The position numbers were made by a program, and so were the translations under genes. Under the pieces are notes generated by a model that was not told where the DNA came from, ran no database searches, and was given only the letters and a program-made list of their open reading frames with translations. A stretch of 15,083 nt of DNA, taken from the NCBI GenBank assembly GCA_028709405.1, contig JAQVXB010000007.1:1-15083 (forward strand). Direction: 5' to 3'. Shown here one piece after another: positions 7,350-14,895 of this stretch (position 1 is its first letter; every line of letters begins with the position of its first letter). Source of the DNA: Candidatus Shapirobacteria bacterium (GTDB lineage Bacteria > Patescibacteriota > Microgenomatia > UBA12405).

Positions 7350-8000
7350 TCATTTTTTAAATTCCATTTTAAAAAGAACTCTGTCTGCAGTCTGTTTATC
7401 GGTTTCCGTCATTTCTACATATCTAACCAACTCTTTCCCAATTTCTTTTTTTAATCCAATCTCCCCGGTTTTTAAAAAACCGCAACGGTGATGCAAAGCT
7501 TGAGTTTTCAAATTGTCTGAAAACACTCTTAAGGTTATTTTTTCCATACCTAAACAACCAAATAGCCATTTTATCAAACTTTTTTCAGCATATGTCATAA
7601 TCCCTGGAATTTTACAATCCGCGGATTTTACCAAATTGTCCAATTCGCACGAGGAATCATTATTCTCAAAAAATATAACGCCTTCATGGCCTAATAATTT
7701 TCCGTCGATCGTTTCAACTAAAAAAAGTATTTTATCGTCTCGTCTTATAATCTGATTTTTAAGCCAATTTTTCGTGCCATCGTCGGTCACTTTAAATTGA
7801 GTAAGAAAATTCTCTTTATAGTGTTCTCTCCACTTCGTTATAAAGCTCACGATTTCGGAATTATCTGCCACTTCGCGCGTCATAACGGGTCTCAAAACTC
7901 CAATTTTATCGCCTTCGTCGTTCAAAATATCAATGCTTAACCTTACTTTTCCATTTTTGATATTTCTTAAATAAAAAACTATTTCCCTCTTTGTTGCCAT
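7350..8000 (-). CDS. GNAT-family N-acyltransferase, probably for an amino sugar
   Basis: A 216-residue protein. The C-terminal two thirds show a GNAT fold pattern: DDKILFLVETIDGKLLGHEG (strand pair), GIMTYAEKSLIKWLFGCLG (acyl-CoA-binding loop and helix region) and TLRVFSDNLKTQALHHRCGF, the usual SxNxxAxxLxxxxGF-type end. The acyl-CoA loop lacks a clear Q/RxxGxG/A motif, so CoA binding is inferred from overall pattern. The N-terminal ~37 residues are an unrecognised beta-rich extension before LRPV. It starts one base after the aminotransferase stop, so the natural role is N-acetylation or other acylation of the amino group that enzyme installs. It is the last member of the tight rfbF-to-GNAT block; 137 bases without a gene follow it (7213-7349). 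Confidence 0.75.
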   Translation of the reverse strand: MATKREIVFYLRNIKNGKVRLSIDILNDEGDKIGVLRPVMTREVADNSEIVSFITKWREHYKENFLTQFKVTDDGTKNWLKNQIIRRDDKILFLVETIDGKLLGHEGVIFFENNDSSCELDNLVKSADCKIPGIMTYAEKSLIKWLFGCLGMEKITLRVFSDNLKTQALHHRCGFLKTGEIGLKKEIGKELVRYVEMTETDKQTADRVLFKMEFKK

Positions 8001-8001
8001 A

Positions 8002-9114
8002 CTATTTTAAACAATTTATTATCTTGAGTAGTGATTTACACACATAATCAACCTGTTCTCGGGTTGTCTTTAACCCGCAGGGAAGATTAAGCGCCCTGGA
8101 GGAAATATCAAAGGAAATTGGTGTATCAACTTTGCGGTTTATCGCCGGCAGAGAGGAAAGCGGATAGAAAAACGGCCGGGCTTGGATATTGAGTTTACTC
8201 AATCTATCGAGTATCATTTCTTTGCCAATATTGCATTGTTTATCAATTACAACCGTCACCATCCAATAAGTGTTTTTTGTCTTTGCGGGTTCAACATTTA
8301 GTCGTAGCCCCGGAACACCAGACAGCCTTTCTCTGTACCAATAAAATATTTGGCGTTTTTTTTCAACAAGTTCCTCTATCCTTTCAAGTTGGGCCAAGCC
8401 ACAAGCCGCTTGAAAATTAGACATTTTGTATTTGTAGCCGATTTCCAGATTCCAAAAGGTTTTTTGGCTGTCCTTGCAATGATCGTTATAATATTCGGCT
8501 TTTTCAATAATATCCCGGCTATCCGCGAGAAGCATCCCTCCCTCTCCGGTAGTCATTGTTTTTGAACCATGGAAACTAAAACAAGAAACATCGCCGAAAC
8601 TTCCCGCTTTTTTGCCGTAATATTCGCAACCCACGGCTTCAGCGGCGTCTTCAATGATTTCCAAACCGTGCTTTTTGGCAATTTTGGCGATAGAATCCAT
8701 TTTTGGCATATTGCCATATAAATCAACGACGAGAATCGCTTTTGTTTTTTTTGTTATTTTTCTCTCAATGTCATTGGGGTCGATACACCAAGTTTCGGGA
8801 TCAATATCGGCAAACACTGGCTTGGCTCCTATATAATACAACGGCTCCACCCCGGCAATCCATGTAATATTAGGAACAATCACTTCGTCTCCGCTCTTTA
8901 ATCCCAACGCCAAATATGCCAAATGGATAGCGCCAGTACACGAAGAAGTCGCCAAGGAATATTTTCTGCCTACGTAAGAAGCAAATTTTTTTTCAAACAA
9001 ATCGACATATTTTGTGCAGTTTTCGTTCCAACCGTCTTTAGTCGCTTGCGCCACATATTCTATTTCTTTTCTTGTGATAGATGGACCCGTAACGGGAATA
9101 AATTTCGGTTTCAT
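8002..9114 (-). CDS. DegT/DnrJ/EryC1/StrS sugar aminotransferase (PLP-dependent)
   Basis: A 370-residue aminotransferase that would convert a nucleotide-linked keto sugar to an amino sugar using glutamate. Visible: ATSSCTGAIHLAYLALGL (55-72, cofactor phosphate region), GDEVIVPNITW (75-85), VVDLYGNMPKMD (129-140), EDAAEAVG (155-162) with Asp156 to the PLP ring nitrogen, and FSFHGSKTMTTGEGGM (179-194) with the Schiff-base Lys185. The overall sequence resembles the perosamine synthase/4-aminotransferase branch. In this operon the substrate is likely the CDP-4-keto sugar made by the preceding genes. GDP-4-keto-6-deoxymannose from the Gmd-type enzyme, giving GDP-perosamine, is the main alternative. 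It starts three bases after the epimerase stop. Confidence 0.9.
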   Translation of the reverse strand: MKPKFIPVTGPSITRKEIEYVAQATKDGWNENCTKYVDLFEKKFASYVGRKYSLATSSCTGAIHLAYLALGLKSGDEVIVPNITWIAGVEPLYYIGAKPVFADIDPETWCIDPNDIERKITKKTKAILVVDLYGNMPKMDSIAKIAKKHGLEIIEDAAEAVGCEYYGKKAGSFGDVSCFSFHGSKTMTTGEGGMLLADSRDIIEKAEYYNDHCKDSQKTFWNLEIGYKYKMSNFQAACGLAQLERIEELVEKKRQIFYWYRERLSGVPGLRLNVEPAKTKNTYWMVTVVIDKQCNIGKEMILDRLSKLNIQARPFFYPLSSLPAINRKVDTPISFDISSRALNLPCGLKTTREQVDYVCKSLLKIINCLK

Positions 9115-9117
9115 AGA

Positions 9118-9645
9118 TTATTTTATCAAGAGCCAATTTTTATCTTTTTCGGAAAGAATCGGATTCTTCAACGGCCAAGTTATTTTTAAAAAAGGATCAT
9201 TCCACAAAACACCGCCGGTACACTCCGAACAATAATATTCCGTCATAAAATAAAGCATCTCGCAACCATCAGCTAGTGTTTGGAATCCGTGAGCATATCC
9301 TTTTGGGATTAAAAACATTCTTTGGTTTTCTTGCGACAATTCCTGGCTAACCCACTGGCCAAAAGTTGGCGAATCTTGGCGCAAGTCAACTGCAACATCA
9401 AAAATTTTTCCCTTTATGCAACCAATAATCTTATCTTCGGTATTCGGCTCTTTTTGGAAATGGAGGCCCCTGATTGTTCCCTTTTTTTTGGTTAGCGATC
9501 GGCTCACCTGCACAATATTAAAATCTAAACCATTTTTTGCAAATTCATTTTTGCAAAAGACCCGGGAAAAATATCCTCGTTCATCGTTCTTCGCCTCCGG
9601 ATCAATAATATATAATCCATCAAGTTTGGTTTTATTAAAAATCAT
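9118..9645 (-). CDS. RmlC-type nucleotide-sugar 3(5)-epimerase
   Basis: A 175-residue cupin of normal RmlC length. Visible: DERGYFSRVF (21-30), GTIRGLHFQ (56-64) with the catalytic-base position His62, DKIIGCIKGKIFDVAVDLR (71-89) with Lys72, IPKGYAHGF (113-121) with His119, the tyrosine region LYFMTEYY (131-138) and LSEKD (164-168) with Asp168 as the likely partner of His62. The catalytic set of dTDP-4-keto-6-deoxyhexose 3,5-epimerases therefore seems complete. As there is no dTDP pathway here (no rmlA, rmlB or rmlD), the substrate is inferred to be the CDP-4-keto-6-deoxyhexose from RfbG; single-position epimerases (NovW- or EvaD-like) look the same. I start at the ATG at 9643-9645, which overlaps the methyltransferase stop by four bases, rather than further upstream inside that gene. 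Confidence 0.87.
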   Translation of the reverse strand: MIFNKTKLDGLYIIDPEAKNDERGYFSRVFCKNEFAKNGLDFNIVQVSRSLTKKKGTIRGLHFQKEPNTEDKIIGCIKGKIFDVAVDLRQDSPTFGQWVSQELSQENQRMFLIPKGYAHGFQTLADGCEMLYFMTEYYCSECTGGVLWNDPFLKITWPLKNPILSEKDKNWLLIK

Positions 9646-10859
9646 ATTACTTTGATTTGGGGAATCAAAACAATAAATTTTCCTCCGTCTTTTTTGTATT
9701 CTTGCAGTTCCGGCATATTTATTACTTCTGTAATAATATTCCAACAAAGAATCAGCAAATAATCCGGTTTTTCTTGGTAAATTTTTTCCAGAAGATGCAC
9801 TTGCAAGTGCGTTCCCGGTGCGTATAATCCTTGCTTTGCTTTTGATTTGTCAACAATAAAATCAAGATAATTCTTACCAATTCCAAAGTAATTCAACAAA
9901 ATATTACCCTTGGCTGGCGCGCTGTAAGCAACAATCTTCTCCCCCCGACTTTTAATTCCTTCCAACAATTCCAGCGTTTTTTCTTTTAATTTAATCGCGC
10001 CTTCTTTGACTCTTTGATAAGTTTCTATTTTATCAAATCCATTTTTAATTTCTTGCGCCACCAGATTTTTGACATTTTCACTGATTGAAAAATTACCCGG
10101 CAAGGACACATATATTCGCAAAGATCCGCCTTGCACCGGCGTTATCTCCACATCGTATAATTCCAAACCAGCAGCCTTAAACAGGTTAACCAAAGCAATT
10201 AATGAAAAATAAAAAACATGTTCGTGATAAATCGTATCAAATTTCCCCTCCATTAATCCCGAAACATAAGGGAATTCAAAAACTGCGCTACCCTTTGATT
10301 TCAAAATTTTTTTAACACCTTTGACAAAATCAACAATCTGCGGCACATGCGCTAAAACATTCGCACCAAAAACCAAATCGGCGGTTATCCCCTTTTGATT
10401 TTTTAAATTATTTGCAAAATCAAAATTGAAGAATTCGGCGATTGTTGGAATTCCTTTTTGATTAGCAACAAAAGCAACATTCTTAGCCGGATCAATACCC
10501 AATACTTGTATTCCTAAATTTTTAAAAAATTGAAGCTGGGCCCCGTCATTACTGGCAATTTCCATAACTAAGCTTTGCTTGCCAAGACCCAATTTTTTTG
10601 AAAGATACGATGCCGATTCCTCACAATGCTTAAGAAAGGAATCCGACGTGGAGGAAAAATAAACATAATCCGAAAAAAGCTCTTCGGGCGGAATCGTGTC
10701 CATCAACTGAGCCAAATAACATTTCGGGCAAAAACCAACGCTCAAATCATATTTTTTCTCCAAGGGAATCTGCTCTTTCTTTAAAAAAGAATTCGCTAAA
10801 GGCATTTGGCCCAAAGAAATGAATTTAATTATCGGATAACCGCAACCTCTGCAATTCAT
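9642..10859 (-). CDS. Nucleotide-sugar C-methyltransferase (NovU/TylC3/TcaB9 type)
   Basis: A 405-residue three-domain SAM methyltransferase. The N-terminal zinc domain has paired cysteines Cys3/Cys6 and Cys44/Cys47. The Rossmann domain has VMEIASNDGAQL (98-109) as SAM motif I, then ANVLAHVPQ (166-174) with His171. YHEH (211-214) matches the active-site Tyr/His region known from TcaB9. The C-terminal domain has AYSAPAKGNILLNYFGIG (311-328), the hallmark of this family. By family it adds a methyl group at carbon next to a 4-keto group of a nucleotide-linked hexose (C3 in TylC3/TcaB9, C5 in NovU). The position here cannot be told. Its ATG overlaps the rfbG stop by four bases, placing it in the CDP-sugar pathway. 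Confidence 0.9.
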   Translation of the reverse strand: MNCRGCGYPIIKFISLGQMPLANSFLKKEQIPLEKKYDLSVGFCPKCYLAQLMDTIPPEELFSDYVYFSSTSDSFLKHCEESASYLSKKLGLGKQSLVMEIASNDGAQLQFFKNLGIQVLGIDPAKNVAFVANQKGIPTIAEFFNFDFANNLKNQKGITADLVFGANVLAHVPQIVDFVKGVKKILKSKGSAVFEFPYVSGLMEGKFDTIYHEHVFYFSLIALVNLFKAAGLELYDVEITPVQGGSLRIYVSLPGNFSISENVKNLVAQEIKNGFDKIETYQRVKEGAIKLKEKTLELLEGIKSRGEKIVAYSAPAKGNILLNYFGIGKNYLDFIVDKSKAKQGLYAPGTHLQVHLLEKIYQEKPDYLLILCWNIITEVINMPELQEYKKDGGKFIVLIPQIKVI

Positions 10860-11938
10860 ATTTTTGTAATTTTATTAAAAAACAAATCTATTTGACAATC
10901 TGTAATCTGTTTTATGTCATTGCCGCGGTAAAACGCCTCATACCATTCGCAAGCAATCCTCACCGAATCGCCGATATCATAAACCGGATGCCACCCCAAC
11001 AATCGCCGCGCTTTATTGCTATTTAATTTTAAGCAACCGGCTTCACGTTTCACAAAGTCTTGATTTATATCGTAAGCTCCCCTTTTAAAAATATCAAACG
11101 TTTGTTTTACTAAATTTTCAACCGTTAAATAACTTTTTGCATCCGGACCAAAATTCCATGCTCCCGAAAACTCTCTTTTGCCATCGTAAAGTTCCTTGGC
11201 AAGCAACAAATATCCATAAAGAGGATCAAAAACGTGTTGCCACGGCCTTATCGAATCAGGATTTCTAATGATTAATTTTTCTTTTTTCTCGAAAATCGAC
11301 CTGACAATATCGGGAAAAATCCGGCTGAGCCAATCGCCGCCGCCAAAAACATTGCCGGCCCGCGCCGAAGCCGCCAAGGTATGATGTTTTTTGCCGTAGA
11401 ACTCGGGATTAAAAAATGAATTTATATACGAATTTATCACCATTTCCGCTCCAGCTTTGCTGGCGCTATAGGGATCATAACCTCCCAATTTATCGTTTTC
11501 CTCGTAGAAACAACCGATTTTTTCCTCATAAACCTTGTCAGTGGTAATGGCAACTATCGCCTTTACATCCCCTAAATCTTTTGCCGCCTGCAAAATATTG
11601 GCAGTGCCAATAATATTTGTTTCAAAAGTATATAACGGATCATCATAGCTGTCCCTTACCAGCGGCTGAGCTGCCAAATGAAAAATGATTTCTGGTTTTT
11701 CAAACGCAATAATTTCTTTTATTTTTTTGAAATTTCGGATGTCGCAAAAATAACCTCGCATCCGCTTTTGCAAATCAAGCAATCCAAACAGGTTCGGATC
11801 GATTTTAGGCTCAAGACTAATACCAACTGCATCAGCACCGCAATAAATCAACATCTGCGCCAACCAACTACCCTTAAATCCTGTATGTCCGGTAATAAGT
11901 ATTTTTTTATTTTTTAAAAAAATTTTTAAGTCATTCAT
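10856..11938 (-). CDS. rfbG: CDP-glucose 4,6-dehydratase
   Basis: A 360-residue extended SDR converting CDP-glucose to CDP-4-keto-6-deoxyglucose with bound NAD. ILITGHTGFKGSWL (13-26) is the distinctive N-terminus of this family. FHLAAQPLVRDSY (86-98), ITTDKVY (131-137), the catalytic Tyr157-Ser-Ala-Ser-Lys161, ARAGNVFGGGDW (192-203) and RPWQHV (231-236) follow in the expected order. The TTDK segment, rather than the TDE of RmlB, is what I expect of CDP-glucose dehydratases. It lies four bases after rfbF, the enzyme supplying its substrate, and overlaps the C-methyltransferase. The symbol follows the Salmonella/Yersinia name (ddhB is a synonym). Confidence 0.94.
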   Translation of the reverse strand: MNDLKIFLKNKKILITGHTGFKGSWLAQMLIYCGADAVGISLEPKIDPNLFGLLDLQKRMRGYFCDIRNFKKIKEIIAFEKPEIIFHLAAQPLVRDSYDDPLYTFETNIIGTANILQAAKDLGDVKAIVAITTDKVYEEKIGCFYEENDKLGGYDPYSASKAGAEMVINSYINSFFNPEFYGKKHHTLAASARAGNVFGGGDWLSRIFPDIVRSIFEKKEKLIIRNPDSIRPWQHVFDPLYGYLLLAKELYDGKREFSGAWNFGPDAKSYLTVENLVKQTFDIFKRGAYDINQDFVKREAGCLKLNSNKARRLLGWHPVYDIGDSVRIACEWYEAFYRGNDIKQITDCQIDLFFNKITKI

Positions 11939-11942
11939 AATT

Positions 11943-12716
11943 TCAATCGTTTTTCTTTTCCCAAATCGCCCATGGCCTTTCGCTTTCCCAGAGCTTGTTT
12001 AATTCTTCCATCTCCCGATAAGTATCCATTGCCTTCCAAAATCCTTCGTACTGATAACTTGCCAATTGACCTTCTTTGACAAGATTCATTAAGCCATCCT
12101 CCATAATCCCACTATCAAAATAATCAAATGCCTTTCTGTTAAAAACCATAAATCCACCGCTCACATAATCATATAATTTCGGTTTTTGATCAAATCCCTC
12201 CACTAAATTACCGCCAGCATCAGTTTTTAAAAGGCCGTATTTAGAATAAGGGTGTACCCCCGTAATGGTCCCGATTTTCCCGCTTTTTTTGTGGAACGCA
12301 ACCAAATCGGCAATATTAATATCGCTAACTCCATCTCCATAGGTAACCATAAATTCATCTTCATTGATATAATTCTTAACTCCGAGTATCCGCTTGCCGG
12401 TTAAGCTTTCTAACCCGGTTTCAACAAATGTAATTCTAAAATTATCATTGGTATTGTTATGAAAAACTATTTGCCCGTTGGAAGTATCAAGCGTAAAATC
12501 ATTTACAAATGCTCTCTCGTTTAAAAAATAGTCCTTAATCATTGATCCCTTATATCCCAATGCCAAAACAAATTCATTATAGCCAAAATAAGCATATAAT
12601 TTCATTATATGCCAAAGAATCGGCTTTCCGCCTACTAAAACAAGGGGTTTGGGCTTGAATTCAGTTTCTTCTTTCATGCGAGTACCCATGCCGCCACAAA
12701 GTATTATAGTTTTCAT
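11943..12716 (-). CDS. rfbF: Glucose-1-phosphate cytidylyltransferase
   Basis: A 257-residue protein, the usual length of RfbF/DdhA. Catalyses CTP + glucose-1-phosphate to CDP-glucose + pyrophosphate. Visible: the nucleotide-binding LCGGMGTRM (6-14), KPKPLVLVGGKPILWHIM (21-38), the metal-binding TYGDGVSDI (125-133) with Asp128, ITGVHPYSKYGLL (151-163) and WKAMDTYREME (227-237) with the second metal ligand position Asp231. The frame is open upstream to 12809, but the true N-terminus is at the ATG at 12714-12716, with the nucleotide loop right after it; the upstream residues overlap the SDR gene. Followed after four bases by rfbG. A 61-base gap precedes it. Confidence 0.95.
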   Translation of the reverse strand: MKTIILCGGMGTRMKEETEFKPKPLVLVGGKPILWHIMKLYAYFGYNEFVLALGYKGSMIKDYFLNERAFVNDFTLDTSNGQIVFHNNTNDNFRITFVETGLESLTGKRILGVKNYINEDEFMVTYGDGVSDINIADLVAFHKKSGKIGTITGVHPYSKYGLLKTDAGGNLVEGFDQKPKLYDYVSGGFMVFNRKAFDYFDSGIMEDGLMNLVKEGQLASYQYEGFWKAMDTYREMEELNKLWESERPWAIWEKKND

Positions 12717-12747
12717 AATATTAAATTCGGTCTTTTCGCATAAGTTA

Positions 12748-12777
12748 AATATAAAAAAACCCAAAAAGGCGCGACAA
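12748..12777 (-). promoter_or_regulatory. Possible promoter in front of rfbF
   Basis: On the minus strand TTGTCG (12772-12777) and TATATT (12748-12753) are separated by 18 bases in the only sizeable gap (61 bases) between manC and the GNAT gene. The -10 lies 31 bases before the rfbF ATG. It could give the CDP-sugar block its own transcription. The match is moderate, and AT-rich DNA yields such patterns by chance. Confidence 0.25.
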
Positions 12778-13713
12778 TCAACAAAAAGCGTCCGATGAAA
12801 TAGGGCCACCGTATTCTATCAGTTTCTTAATGCCTTTTTCTAATAAAATTTCAGCCGACCAGTGTAGTTTTTCTTTTACTTTAGTGGTATCAGCTAATGT
12901 TCCTTGAACATAATTCTTAATGGGATTTTCTTGATAAACCGGTTCCAAATTTGTTCCAAGCTCTTCGTTTAAAACTCCAACCAGGTCATTTAAGCTGTGC
13001 TGCTGGCTTGTACCCAAATTAAAAATATCGCAATTGATATTTGATGCCATCCCGGCAATAAAGCCTCTCACGATATCATCCACATAAACAAAATCCCGGG
13101 TTTGTGAACCGTCGCCGTAAATTATAGGCCTCTTCCCCTTCTCTATCGCCCATAAAAATTGCGAAACAAGGTTGGCAAAATTTTTTTTAGCTTCTTCGTG
13201 CGGACCATAAACAGAAAAAAAACGAAAGCCGATTGATTCAATCCCGTAAAAATCATTATACAGCCTCGCTATTCTTTCCATGGCATAGCGCGCCTCGGTA
13301 TAAAAATCCTTTACCAGCACCGGCATGCCCTCGGTAAACGGCGGTTTGTTGCCGTTATAAATTGATGATGAAGATGCATAAACAACTTTGCAATTTTCCC
13401 TTTTCGCCAGTTCTAAAATAACAATGAATTCATTGATCGCCGAACCAACCAACAATGGATCATTGCGGTATAGTAATGTTGTTGAGGGTATCCCCAAATG
13501 ATAAATCCCATCAATATTTTTCAATTTGTCCAGCGAAACAATATTGGCAACGCTATTTTTTACGAATTTAATCTTATCCTTAATACCGTTAATATTGTCT
13601 AAACTGCCAGTTGACAAGTTGTCCACAATAATAACTTCATCCCCTTTTTTAACCAACACTTCAGCCAAATTCGATCCAATAAATCCGGCGCCGCCAGTAA
13701 TTAGAAATTTCAT
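12778..13713 (-). CDS. NAD-dependent epimerase/dehydratase (extended SDR) with YxxxR
   Basis: A 311-residue extended SDR. Rossmann motif TGGAGFIGSN (6-15), acidic end of strand 2 at Asp31 in VDNLSTG, YHLGIPSTTLLYRNDP (71-86), the serine stretch YASSSSIYNG (112-121), and GDGSQTRDFVYVDDIVRGF in the C-terminal half. These resemble UDP-glucose 4-epimerase/UDP-glucuronate-type enzymes. The normal catalytic Tyr-x-x-x-Lys reads Tyr138-Thr-Glu-Ala-Arg142: arginine replaces lysine, encoded by CGC at 13288-13290. Length and all other motifs are normal and the frame is intact, so it does not look like a decayed gene. The substrate is unknown; the position between manC and rfbF suggests a nucleotide-sugar step. 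Its ATG lies five bases after the manC stop. Confidence 0.85.
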   Translation of the reverse strand: MKFLITGGAGFIGSNLAEVLVKKGDEVIIVDNLSTGSLDNINGIKDKIKFVKNSVANIVSLDKLKNIDGIYHLGIPSTTLLYRNDPLLVGSAINEFIVILELAKRENCKVVYASSSSIYNGNKPPFTEGMPVLVKDFYTEARYAMERIARLYNDFYGIESIGFRFFSVYGPHEEAKKNFANLVSQFLWAIEKGKRPIIYGDGSQTRDFVYVDDIVRGFIAGMASNINCDIFNLGTSQQHSLNDLVGVLNEELGTNLEPVYQENPIKNYVQGTLADTTKVKEKLHWSAEILLEKGIKKLIEYGGPISSDAFC

Positions 13714-13718
13714 AATAG

Positions 13719-14789
13719 TTAAATATAATTGAATCTTTGCTGTTTTTCAAGCCGTTGAATTACTTCTTTGACCTTTTGTGAATCATTTTTATTGCAAACC
13801 AAAATAATATCATCGGTTACAACAATTACCAAGTCCTTGATGCCTATGCCTGCCACTAACTTATCAAACGATCCATAAACCATTATATTTTTGGATCCAA
13901 TCCCGATATAATTACCCTTGATATAGCTTTTATTCGGTTTGCTCAAGCTGTCTTTGAGCACTGCCCAACTGCCAACATCACTCCAGCCCATATCTACAGG
14001 GATAAGAGCGATTTTATTGTAATTTTCAATAATTGAATACTCTAAACTTGCCTTATCCATTTCAGAATACTCATTGTCCACTGCCGTGACATCGCCACAG
14101 TCCAACGCTTTTTTAATATTTTGGTAATGACGATAGTTGTCGGGAATAAATTTTTTTATTAAATTTTCTATTAGCGACGGATAAAAAACATAAATTGCTG
14201 TGTTCCAATAGTGTCGGCCATCGGCAACATATTCCCGCGTTCTTTTCAAATTAGGTTTTTCTTTAAAGGAAATTGCGTTGAACACAGGGGCATTTACCGT
14301 GCCATCAATCTGGCTGCCTATCTGGTAATATCCCAACCCCGTATCGGGAAATGTCGGCTTAGCCCCAAGCACGATAATATAGTCTTTGTGATTTTTTACA
14401 AATTCTTCGGCTGAAGAAATCGCGCGCAAAAATTCTTTTTCTTTTTTTATCGCGTGATCGGAGGGCATCACAAGCAACGGCTCGCTTAAATCCTTTAATT
14501 TTAAATTAACCATGAAAAAAAGAATTGCCGCTACGCGCTCGCGATTAACAGGTTCGGCAATGATATTTTTCAAAGGCAAAAGCGGTAATTCCTTTTTAAT
14601 TTCATTGAAGTATTCCCTGTTGGTAGATATAAAAATGTCAGACCACGATAGTTTCGGAATCAGCCTTCGTGCGGTTTTCTGGAGCATCGTATCTTTGCCT
14701 ATCAGTTTCTGAAATTGCTTGGGTTTCTGTTTGCGGCTTAATGGCCAAAGGCGTGTTCCCTGTCCTCCGGACAAAATTAATGCTTTCAT
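13719..14789 (-). CDS. manC: Mannose-1-phosphate guanylyltransferase (short form)
   Basis: A 356-residue GDP-mannose pyrophosphorylase: GTP + mannose-1-phosphate to GDP-mannose + pyrophosphate. The N-terminus ILSGGQGTRLWPLSRKQKPK (5-24) is the family signature, followed by MPSDHAIK (108-115), TGLGYYQIG (150-158), FKEKPN (175-180), YWNTAIYVF (194-202) and VDMGWSDVGSW. The C-terminal phosphomannose isomerase domain of the long ManC/AlgA form is absent, so only the guanylyltransferase activity is expected. The usual EPxGRNTAPA segment reads EPVNRERVAA (79-88), and NSG after the tryptophan reads NTA: divergent, but the catalytic core is otherwise complete. GDP-mannose would feed the Gmd-type enzyme at the other end of the cluster and any mannosyltransferase. 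Confidence 0.9.
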   Translation of the reverse strand: MKALILSGGQGTRLWPLSRKQKPKQFQKLIGKDTMLQKTARRLIPKLSWSDIFISTNREYFNEIKKELPLLPLKNIIAEPVNRERVAAILFFMVNLKLKDLSEPLLVMPSDHAIKKEKEFLRAISSAEEFVKNHKDYIIVLGAKPTFPDTGLGYYQIGSQIDGTVNAPVFNAISFKEKPNLKRTREYVADGRHYWNTAIYVFYPSLIENLIKKFIPDNYRHYQNIKKALDCGDVTAVDNEYSEMDKASLEYSIIENYNKIALIPVDMGWSDVGSWAVLKDSLSKPNKSYIKGNYIGIGSKNIMVYGSFDKLVAGIGIKDLVIVVTDDIILVCNKNDSQKVKEVIQRLEKQQRFNYI

Positions 14790-14811
14790 AGAATCAATCT
14801 AAAAGTGGCAT

Positions 14812-14839
14812 ATTTTATAATAATTTCGACTTTTTGCAA
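14812..14839 (-). promoter_or_regulatory. Possible promoter in front of manC
   Basis: The 106 bases between the dehydrogenase stop and manC contain, on the minus strand, TTGCAA (14834-14839), a 16-base spacer and TAAAAT (14812-14817), with the ATG 22 bases after the -10. It would start the long manC-to-GNAT transcription unit. The consensus match is moderate. No terminator hairpin or Shine-Dalgarno is visible in the gap. Confidence 0.3.
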
Positions 14840-14895
14840 TATTTCCGTATTAACAACACTTGGTTTATCAATGATTTATAATTCATGGTTCCCGG

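Noticed and set aside
7333..7353. Six-codon frame MKFFKK overlapping the GNAT stop as ATGA
   Set aside because: Too short to support, with no relation to known leader peptides; probably a chance AT-rich frame.
9646..9747. N-terminal extension of the RmlC-type gene
   Set aside because: It lies inside the methyltransferase gene, has an arginine-rich nonsense composition, and the ATG at 9645 gives the family length of 175.
12717..12809. N-terminal extension of rfbF to 12809
   Set aside because: The cytidylyltransferase is full length (257 residues) from the ATG at 12716; the extension overlaps the SDR gene.
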